A DNA stretch of 64,000 nucleotides from Wylensekiella montiformis (GTDB lineage: Bacteria > Bacillota > Negativicutes > Selenomonadales > Selenomonadaceae): assembly GCF_009697385.1 (NCBI RefSeq), contig NZ_VUNL01000003.1:62001-126000 (forward strand). Direction: 5' to 3'. Position numbers and translations under genes: made by a program. Below are positions 57,989 to 64,000 of this stretch, piece by piece; within the stretch, counting starts at the first letter, position 1, and each line of letters starts with the position of its first letter. The notes beneath the pieces are model-generated. The model ran no database searches, was not told the origin of the DNA, and saw only the letters and a list, made by a program, of their open reading frames with translations.

Positions 57989-59458
57989 GTGAGATTATAC
58001 GAGAAACCGGCGCATGTCCTCCATGACATGCTCGTCAATAAAGAGATTACAGCCGTAGCGCTGACGGAAGATGTGTTAAAGCGCATCGATGAAGTCGAGG
58101 GCGACGTCAAGGCATATCTGACCATTACGCGCGATGAGGCACTGGCTCAGGCCAAGGCTGTCGATGAAAAGATTGCCAAGGGCGAAACGATTTCCTTCCT
58201 CGAAGGTATCCCGGGCGCTATCAAGGACAATATCTGCACCAAGGGGATCAAAACGACCTGTGCATCCAAGATCCTTGAACATTTCGTGCCGCCTTATGAT
58301 GCGACAGTCATGACGAAAATCAAGGCGCAGAATCCGGTCATCCTCGGCAAGGCCAACATGGATGAGTTTGCCATGGGTGGTTCGACGGAAAACTCCGCAT
58401 ACCATCCGACCTGCAATCCATGGAATACGGACTGCGTACCGGGCGGCTCCTCAGGCGGCAGTGCGGCATCGGTGGCTGCTGGTACTTCCATCTGGGCACT
58501 CGGCTCCGATACGGGCGGGTCGATTCGCCAGCCGGCCTCATTCTGCGGCGTTGTGGGAATGAAACCGACCTATGGACGTGTTTCCCGCTATGGCCTTGTC
58601 GCCTATGCATCGTCGCTGGACCAGATCGGCCCTTTGGCCCGCGATGTTACGGACTGTGCGAACATCCTCAATATCATCTGCGGTCACGATGAAATGGACT
58701 CCACCTCCAGCGAGGCGGAAGTCCCGGATTTCACCAAGGCTCTGGTGGAAGATGTCAAAGGCCTGAAAATCGGCCTGCCGAAGGAATACTTTGTCGATGG
58801 CATGGACCCGGAAGTCGAAAAGACCGTTCGCGCGGCTATCGAGAAGTACAAAGAGCTCGGTGCCGAAATCGTTGACATCTCCCTGCCCCATACGAAGTAT
58901 GCCATTTCGGCGTACTATCTGATTGCTCCGGCTGAGGCCGCTACGAACCTCCAGCGTTACGATGGCGTAAGCTATGGTGAGCGCGTAGAAGGAGAAGATT
59001 TGGTAGCGATGATGACCAATACCCGTACGGAAAAATTCGGCGAAGAGGTTAAACGCCGTATCGTCATCGGCAACTATGCGCTGTCGGCAGGTTACTACGA
59101 TGCCTACTACCTCAAGGCCATGAAGGTCCGCACGCTGGTACAGCAGGACTACAATAAGGCGTTTAAGAAAGTCGATGTCATCATGGCGCCGACGGCGCCG
59201 ACGCCGGCTTTCAAGATCGGCGAGATGATTTCTGATCCGCTGCAGATGTACCTGCAGGATGCCTGTACGGTTCCTTTGAATCTTGCCGGTCTGCCGGGCA
59301 TGTCGATTCCCTGCGGTTACAGTTCATCCGGCATGCCAATCGGGCTGCAGATCATCGGCAAGGCACTCGATGAGGAAACCATCCTCCGTGCTGCCTACAC
59401 GTATGAGCAGAGCCAGAACTACCACGATGAGATGGCAAAGCTGGGAGGTAACAACTGA
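57989..59458 (+). CDS. gatA: Aspartyl/glutamyl-tRNA amidotransferase subunit A
   Basis: GatA releases ammonia from glutamine for conversion of mischarged Glu-tRNA(Gln) or Asp-tRNA(Asn). The 489-residue amidase has the Ser-cisSer-Lys triad in [12 protein letters not shown] (Lys about 78), [17 protein letters not shown] and [17 protein letters not shown]. Start is GTG with GGGGAGG upstream. It overlaps gatB by one base (TGATG). Confidence 0.98.
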   Translation: MRLYEKPAHVLHDMLVNKEITAVALTEDVLKRIDEVEGDVKAYLTITRDEALAQAKAVDEKIAKGETISFLEGIPGAIKDNICTKGIKTTCASKILEHFVPPYDATVMTKIKAQNPVILGKANMDEFAMGGSTENSAYHPTCNPWNTDCVPGGSSGGSAASVAAGTSIWALGSDTGGSIRQPASFCGVVGMKPTYGRVSRYGLVAYASSLDQIGPLARDVTDCANILNIICGHDEMDSTSSEAEVPDFTKALVEDVKGLKIGLPKEYFVDGMDPEVEKTVRAAIEKYKELGAEIVDISLPHTKYAISAYYLIAPAEAATNLQRYDGVSYGERVEGEDLVAMMTNTRTEKFGEEVKRRIVIGNYALSAGYYDAYYLKAMKVRTLVQQDYNKAFKKVDVIMAPTAPTPAFKIGEMISDPLQMYLQDACTVPLNLAGLPGMSIPCGYSSSGMPIGLQIIGKALDEETILRAAYTYEQSQNYHDEMAKLGGNN

Positions 59459-60900
59459 TGAAATACGAAGCCGTAATCGGTCTTGAAATACACTGTGAAC
59501 TGAAAACTAAAACGAAAATCTTTTGCGGCTGTGCCACGGCCTTTGGCGCAGAACAGAACACGCATGTCTGTCCGGTATGCCTTGGCATGCCAGGCGTACT
59601 GCCGACGGTCAACAAGCGCGTTGTCGAGTTTGGCATCAAAGCCGGTCTGGCTACGAACTGCGAAATCAACAAATACAGCAAGTTTGACCGCAAGAATTAC
59701 TACTATCCGGATCTGCCGAAAAACTGGCAGACGTCCCAGTATGATCTGCCCATTGCTGAGCATGGCTGGGTAGATATCGATGCAGGGGGCAAGAAGAAGC
59801 GCATCCGTCTTACGCGCATCCATATGGAGGAGGATGCCGGCAAGCTCGTTCATTCGGGCACGACCATCAAGGATTCTTCCTCCTCGAACGTCGACTACAA
59901 CCGTACCGGCGTGCCGCTTCTCGAAATCGTCTCCGAACCAGATATGAGATCGGCGGAAGAAGCCCGCTCTTATATGGAAAAAATCAAATCCATCATGGAA
60001 TATATCGACGTCTCCAATTGCCGCATGGAGGAAGGCAACTTGCGTGCCGATATCAACGTTTCCCTGCGTCCGGTTGGTTCCAAAGAACTCGGCACCCGCA
60101 CGGAGATGAAGAACATCAACTCCTTCAAGAACCTCGAAGACGCCATCAATTACGAGATTGATCGTCAGGAGGAAGTGCTCGAAGACGGTGGCCATATCGT
60201 ACAGGAAACCCGCACCTTTGATCCGGCCCGCGGCATCACGCTTTCGATGCGCAGCAAGGAGAACGCGCACGACTACCGCTACATGCCGGAGCCGGACCTG
60301 CCGCCAATTGTCACGAGCGAGGAGACCATTGAGAAGTACCGCAGCGAGCTGCCGGAGTTGCCGGATGCTCGCCGCGCCCGCCTCGAGAAGGAGTACGGCC
60401 TCTCTGACTACGATGCCGGCATCATTACAAGCTCGCGCGCTATGGCCGAGTACTTCGACGCCGTCGTCGCGACAGGCGCTGACTCGAAGCTCGCGGCCAA
60501 CTGGATCATGGGCGACCTCGCTAAGAACCTCAACGAGGACGGTATCGACATCGCCAAGTCCCCGGTCAGCGCGGAGCGTCTCGGCAAAATGATTGGCCTC
60601 ATCATGAAGGACACGATTTCCGGCAAAATTGCCAAGAAGGTATTCAAGGAGATGTGGACGAACGAGGATGATCCGGAAAAAATCGTCAAGGATAAGGGTC
60701 TCGTCCAGATCACGGACACAGGTGCCATCGAGGCAGCCGTAGACGCAGCCATCGCGGCGAACCCGAAAGCTGTCGAAGAGTACAAGGGCGGCAAGAAGAA
60801 AGCCATCGGTGCCCTCGTCGGTCAGGTCATGAAGGCCACGCGCGGTAAAGCCAACCCGCAGATGGTCAATAAGATGCTTGCCGAGAAACTCGCTGACTGA
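59458..60900 (+). CDS. gatB: Aspartyl/glutamyl-tRNA amidotransferase subunit B
   Basis: GatB is the kinase that phosphorylates the mischarged tRNA end and binds it through its tail. The 480-residue protein starts [20 protein letters not shown], has the zinc motif FCGCATAF with [13 protein letters not shown], the [12 protein letters not shown] motif and a helical YqeY-like tail (after about 400). Codon use shifts within this gene toward C-ending codons. Confidence 0.98.
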   Translation: MKYEAVIGLEIHCELKTKTKIFCGCATAFGAEQNTHVCPVCLGMPGVLPTVNKRVVEFGIKAGLATNCEINKYSKFDRKNYYYPDLPKNWQTSQYDLPIAEHGWVDIDAGGKKKRIRLTRIHMEEDAGKLVHSGTTIKDSSSSNVDYNRTGVPLLEIVSEPDMRSAEEARSYMEKIKSIMEYIDVSNCRMEEGNLRADINVSLRPVGSKELGTRTEMKNINSFKNLEDAINYEIDRQEEVLEDGGHIVQETRTFDPARGITLSMRSKENAHDYRYMPEPDLPPIVTSEETIEKYRSELPELPDARRARLEKEYGLSDYDAGIITSSRAMAEYFDAVVATGADSKLAANWIMGDLAKNLNEDGIDIAKSPVSAERLGKMIGLIMKDTISGKIAKKVFKEMWTNEDDPEKIVKDKGLVQITDTGAIEAAVDAAIAANPKAVEEYKGGKKKAIGALVGQVMKATRGKANPQMVNKMLAEKLAD

Positions 60901-60933
60901 TTTATCGGTATGGCTGATTCATAAGAACCAATG

Positions 60934-61039
60934 AAAGCCTTCCCCTCTGGGAAAGGTGTCCTGCAGGGGCGGATGAGGTTGACAGCAGGTTGCAATCTCT
61001 TCGCTGGCAGGATATCTTCTCTCAATTTGGGAAGGCTTT
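60934..61039 (+). repeat. Intergenic inverted-repeat element before the HAD phosphatase gene
   Basis: AAAGCCTTCCC (60934-60944) and GGGAAGGCTTT (61029-61039) are perfect inverted 11-bp ends around an 84-base centre that includes CTGCAGGGGCGGATGAGG. It resembles the dispersed intergenic elements common in Negativicutes genomes; copy number cannot be judged from one window. Confidence 0.5.
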
Positions 61040-61061
61040 TGATAAAGAGAGGAGAACTACC

Positions 61062-61727
61062 ATGCAGTACAGAGCAGCCATCTTCGACCTCGACGGTACG
61101 CTCGTCGACACGCTCGAAGACCTGACCATCAGTGTCAACGAGATGCTCGAGTCCTACGGATTCCCGACGCATCCTCTTGATGAATACCGTTATTACCTCG
61201 GCAACGGCTCCAAGAAGCTCATCGAGCGCACCCTGCCGAAGGAGAAGGCAGCCGACGAAGCCTTTGTCATCGAGGCGATGAATCGCTATCAGGTCATCTA
61301 CGAACATCACCGCGATCACACGGGGCCGTTCCCGGGCATCCAGGCGATGCTCGACGCGCTCAAGGCCAAGGGCATCCCGATGGGCATCTGCACCAACAAG
61401 CATCAGCAGGCGGCCGACGAGATCATCGGTGGCATGTTCCCCGCAGGAACGTTCACGACCGTCATGGGCGACCGTCCGGGCCTGCCCATCAAGCCGGACC
61501 CGACAAAAGTCCTCATGATGGCCAAGGAATACGGCGTAAAGCCTGAAGAGGTCGCCTACTTCGGCGATACGAGCGTCGATATGGATACGGCCGTCAATGC
61601 CGGCTTCCTGCCTGTCGGCGTGCTCTGGGGATTCCGTCCCGAAACAGAGCTCCTCGAGCACGGCGCCAAGGTCATCCTCGCAAAGCCTGAGGAACTATTC
61701 GAGAAACTGACATTTGCAAAAGGATAA
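61062..61727 (+). CDS. HAD-family phosphatase (phosphoglycolate phosphatase-like)
   Basis: The 221-residue protein has all HAD motifs: FDLDGTLVDTLEDL (nucleophile and acid/base Asp), MGICTNKHQQAADEI (motif II), IKPDPTKVLMMAKE (motif III Lys) and YFGDTSVDMDTAVNAGF (motif IV). The cap-1 helical domain matches Gph/PGPase-type enzymes that clear 2-phosphoglycolate, but substrate range in this family is broad. The ATG at 61062 is preceded by GAGAGGAG. It ends four bases before the next gene. Confidence 0.88.
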   Translation: MQYRAAIFDLDGTLVDTLEDLTISVNEMLESYGFPTHPLDEYRYYLGNGSKKLIERTLPKEKAADEAFVIEAMNRYQVIYEHHRDHTGPFPGIQAMLDALKAKGIPMGICTNKHQQAADEIIGGMFPAGTFTTVMGDRPGLPIKPDPTKVLMMAKEYGVKPEEVAYFGDTSVDMDTAVNAGFLPVGVLWGFRPETELLEHGAKVILAKPEELFEKLTFAKG

Positions 61728-61731
61728 TATC

Positions 61732-63147
61732 ATGAAGCATAAAGTTCCCGTCGAAAAAGGAAAATCATATGAGATCGAGATCCGCACGCTCGGCACGAGC
61801 GGCGAAGGGGTAGGGCGATACGAAGACTTCACGGTCTTTGTGCCGGGAGCCCTGCCGGGTGAGTCCGTTCAGGCCGCCATTGACGAAGTCAAGAAAACGT
61901 ATGCCAAGGGTCACCTCCTCAAGGTTCTGCGTGCGAGCCGTGACCGCCGCGCGCCGGCCTGTCCAATCTACGAGCAGTGCGGCGGCTGCCAGCTCCAGCA
62001 CCTCGACTACATGGCTCAGCTCAAGGCAAAGCGTCAGCAGGTCATAGACGCCGTCACGCGCATCGGCGGCCAGAAGGATCTCTTCGTCGAGCCGACCATC
62101 GGTGCCGAGAGCCCTTGGAACTACCGCAACAAGATGCAGTTCCCGATTGGCCGCATCAAGGGCAGGACTGTCATCGGATGCTTCGCGCAGGGCAGCCATG
62201 ATATCATCGACACGCGCGACTGCCGCATCCAAAAGGAAGGCAACAACGAGATCGTCAACGCCGTGCGCGATATCATCACAGAACTGCGCATTCCCGTCTA
62301 CGACGAAGACCGCCACACCGGCGTCCTGCGCCATGTCGTCGGCCGCGTCGGCGAGAAGGGCGATCTCATGATCGTCATCGTTACGGCCACGAAGCAGCTG
62401 CCGCGTGAGAAAGAGTTCGTCAAGGCCCTGCGCAAGCGCCTGCCGCATGTCGTCAGCATCCACCAGAACATCCAGACGTATCGCAACAACGTCATCATGG
62501 GCCGCGAGACGAAACTGCTCTGGGGCAAGCCGACCATCCTCGACCGCATCGGCCGCCTGACCTTCCACATCTCGCCGCGCTCCTTCTTCCAGGTCAATAC
62601 GAAGCAGGCGGAAGTCCTCTACAACAAGGCCCTGGAATTCGCGAACCTCAAGGGCGAGGAGACTGTCATCGATGCCTACTGCGGCACCGGCACCATCACG
62701 CTGTTCCTCGCGCAGAAGGCCCGCGAAGTCTACGGCATCGAGATCGTCAAGCCGGCCATCCTCGACGCCCAGAAGAACGCGCGCGACAACAACGTCCGCA
62801 ACGCCGAGTTTATCGTCGGCGATGCGACAGAAGTCATGCCGCGCCTCTACAAACAGGGCGTGCGCGCCGATGTCGTCGTCGTCGACCCGCCGCGCGCCGG
62901 CTGCACCGAGACCGTCCTCAAGACGTTTGCCAATATGCACCCCGAGCGCATCGTCTACGTCTCCTGCAACCCCGCCAGCCTCGCCCGTGACCTCGCCATC
63001 CTCGAAATACTCGGCTACAAAGCTAAAAACGTCCAGCCCGTAGATATGTTTCCTATGACATCGCACGTTGAGTGTTGCACGAAACTTGTCAGAGCCGATC
63101 TTCTAGAGAAAGAGAATGCCGGGAAGGCGAAGAAAACAGAAGAATAA
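61732..63147 (+). CDS. rlmD: 23S rRNA (uracil-5-)-methyltransferase (RlmD/RlmCD family)
   Basis: This enzyme makes 5-methyluridine in 23S rRNA. The 471-residue protein has a TRAM domain (about 1-60), a 4Fe-4S binding motif CPIYEQCGGCQLQH (about 77-90) with another Cys at TRDCRIQ, a SAM-binding DAYCGTGTITLFLA (about 315) and the catalytic VVDPPRAGCTE plus VYVSCNPASLARDL. Start at 61732 uses AAAGGAT; an in-frame TTG six codons earlier overlaps the previous gene. Third codon positions are overwhelmingly C or G, which creates a 433-codon shadow frame on the other strand. Confidence 0.95.
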   Translation: MKHKVPVEKGKSYEIEIRTLGTSGEGVGRYEDFTVFVPGALPGESVQAAIDEVKKTYAKGHLLKVLRASRDRRAPACPIYEQCGGCQLQHLDYMAQLKAKRQQVIDAVTRIGGQKDLFVEPTIGAESPWNYRNKMQFPIGRIKGRTVIGCFAQGSHDIIDTRDCRIQKEGNNEIVNAVRDIITELRIPVYDEDRHTGVLRHVVGRVGEKGDLMIVIVTATKQLPREKEFVKALRKRLPHVVSIHQNIQTYRNNVIMGRETKLLWGKPTILDRIGRLTFHISPRSFFQVNTKQAEVLYNKALEFANLKGEETVIDAYCGTGTITLFLAQKAREVYGIEIVKPAILDAQKNARDNNVRNAEFIVGDATEVMPRLYKQGVRADVVVVDPPRAGCTETVLKTFANMHPERIVYVSCNPASLARDLAILEILGYKAKNVQPVDMFPMTSHVECCTKLVRADLLEKENAGKAKKTEE

Positions 63148-63180
63148 AAGCCGCGCCGAGCAGTGCAGCTCCATCTGAAA

Positions 63181-63215
63181 AGGGCAAGACCGACAAAATG
63201 GTCTTGCCTTTCTTG
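63181..63215 (+). terminator. Terminator after the rRNA methyltransferase gene
   Basis: A perfect 11-bp stem (63181-63191 with 63200-63210), an eight-base loop and a T-rich tail. Confidence 0.9.
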
Positions 63216-63224
63216 TATATAGAA

Positions 63225-63914
63225 AACCCCTAGTTAGACCAGGGGTTCGATAAAGCTTTAGCGATAAGTCTTTAAAGGATTTAATAAACCTCCCTTGAAG
63301 TATGAAGTTGCGGTCCGTCAACTGCAACCAATACGACAAAGGAGGTATATCGTAATGAAAGATCACGATGTACATAGTTTATCACATACAAAATGGGAGT
63401 GTAAATATCATATTGTATTTGCCCCTAAATACAGAAAAAAGGTCTTTTATGGTCAGAAGCAGTACGAGATTGGTCAAATCTTAAGGGAACTGTGTCTGTG
63501 GAAACAGGTGAACTTGTTAGAAGCCGAGGCCTGTCCTGACCACATCCATATTTTAGTTGAGATACCGCCAAAGATTAGCGTGTCTAATTTTATGGGCTTT
63601 TTGAAGGGGAAGAGCAGTTTGATGATTTACGAGAAATGGGGGAATATGAAGTACAAATATAAAAATCGAAGCTTTTGGTGTCGAGGGTACTATGTAAGTA
63701 CGGTAGGCAAGAACGAAAAGAAAATAACGGAATACATTCAGAACCAGCTGAAGGAAGATTACATGTCGGAACAGTTGGTACTGGATATGACAGACCCGTT
63801 TACGGGTAGCCGGAAATAGTAAGCGTATGACGGACCGACAAGCGCTTTTAAGCGCAGCTGGTAAGCAGAGGCCTTATAAGGCCGTAAATATAAAACCCCC
63901 GGCTATGCCGGGGG
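63225..63914 (+). mobile_element. IS200-type insertion sequence (approximate limits)
   Basis: The element has a left-end hairpin AACCCCT/AGGGGTT (63225-63231 with 63241-63247), a single Y1 transposase gene, then right-end hairpins GGCCTTATAAGGCC (about 63871-63884) and CCCCCGGC-TAT-GCCGGGGG (63896-63914). Hairpin ends without terminal inverted repeats are typical of the IS200/IS605 family, which transposes as single-stranded DNA. There is no tnpB, so it is of IS200 type. Exact cleavage sites cannot be fixed from sequence alone. Confidence 0.8.
63355..63819 (+). CDS. tnpA: IS200-family Y1 transposase TnpA
   Basis: The 154-residue protein is a Y1-type HUH transposase. It shows TKWECKYHIVFAPKYRKKVF near the N-terminus, the metal-binding His pair in PDHIHILVEIPPK (about 61-73) and the catalytic Tyr in ITEYIQNQ (about residue 127). 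Length matches intact IS200 transposases. AAAGGAGG precedes the ATG at 63355; the frame is open 20 codons further upstream without a ribosome site. It appears intact and may be active. Confidence 0.95.
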   Translation: MKDHDVHSLSHTKWECKYHIVFAPKYRKKVFYGQKQYEIGQILRELCLWKQVNLLEAEACPDHIHILVEIPPKISVSNFMGFLKGKSSLMIYEKWGNMKYKYKNRSFWCRGYYVSTVGKNEKKITEYIQNQLKEDYMSEQLVLDMTDPFTGSRK

Positions 63915-63939
63915 ATATTTATTCGTATGCAATGGTCCA

Positions 63940-63968
63940 TTGACAATATGTCTTATACGACATATAAT
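63940..63968 (+). promoter_or_regulatory. Strong promoter just outside the IS right end
   Basis: TTGACA (63940-63945) and TATAAT (63963-63968) are perfect and 17 bases apart. A TATGTC/GACATA inverted repeat (six-base spacer) lies over the spacer, as an operator might. It would drive a gene beyond the window; only 32 bases of its transcript region are visible. Confidence 0.85.
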
Positions 63969-64000
63969 GAAGAAAAACAAGGGTAGACGGAAATGTTTGA

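Noticed and set aside
61765..63066. A 433-codon open frame on the - strand opposite the rRNA methyltransferase gene
   Set aside because: It arises from the extreme C/G third-position bias of the + strand gene. It has no ribosome site, is rich in Asp, Ala and Val in a repetitive way, and the + strand gene has all family motifs.
1..64000. tRNA, rRNA or CRISPR arrays
   Set aside because: None was recognised while reading both strands; no cloverleaf with a TTCAAATCC-type arm and no regularly spaced direct repeats beyond those reported.

Overview
The window reads as chromosome of an anaerobic, flagellated member of the Firmicutes, most likely class Negativicutes (Selenomonas-like). This is inferred from gene content (ylxM-ffh-rpsP-khpA-ylqD-rimM-trmD, ylqF-rnhB-ylqG-ylqH, gatCAB, iorAB-paaK, CooS, hypCDEF), not from any marker search. 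Nearly everything from 1 to 28 kb and 44 to 64 kb is on the + strand; the 28.4-44.0 kb block is entirely on the - strand.

1-17.9 kb: right half of a tailed (siphovirus-type) prophage, entered inside the large terminase. The order is terminase, portal, ClpP-type prohead protease, HK97-fold capsid, connector/closure/tail-completion proteins, major tail protein, a tail assembly chaperone with a textbook -1 frameshift signal, tape measure, tail tip and appendage proteins, XhlA/holin-like membrane proteins, amidase lysin, then a small moron-type operon with its own promoter, operator-like palindrome and ribbon-helix-helix regulator. The prophage seems to end near 17.93 kb, where a 5'-truncated gtrA-like gene begins.

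18.2-25.5 kb: a cobalamin riboswitch with two terminators leads to an exported CbiK chelatase. Then come an exported FlgT-N-like protein and the conserved SRP / ribosomal S16 / RimM / TrmD operon.

25.6-48.7 kb: a roughly 23-kb block lies exactly where rplS and ylqF would normally follow trmD. It holds a chemoreceptor, a helical-repeat protein, a - strand operon encoding one NifH-like and four nitrogenase-component-1-like proteins interleaved with complete hypF, hypC, hypD and hypE, an SsuABC/NrtABC-type ABC transporter, a CooS-family Ni-CO dehydrogenase with a His-rich N-terminus and an apparent Cys-to-Asp change in its C-cluster, a LysM protein, and iorAB-paaK. The nitrogenase-like/Hyp operon is the most interesting system here. 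It pairs a reductase (NifH-like) with two NifDK/NifEN-like pairs and the machinery that makes Fe(CN)2CO, with no hydrogenase, hypA, hypB or nifB in view. A possible structured RNA lies in the gap upstream of it.

48.8-63.2 kb: housekeeping genes resume (rbgA, rnhB, FliK-like ylqG, FlhB-like ylqH, yraN, comM, priA, gatCAB, a HAD phosphatase, an rRNA uracil methyltransferase). From gatC onward third codon positions become strongly C-biased. The window closes with an IS200-type element (63.2-63.9 kb) and a strong outward promoter.

All family assignments are by eye from motifs, length and context; no database search was possible.
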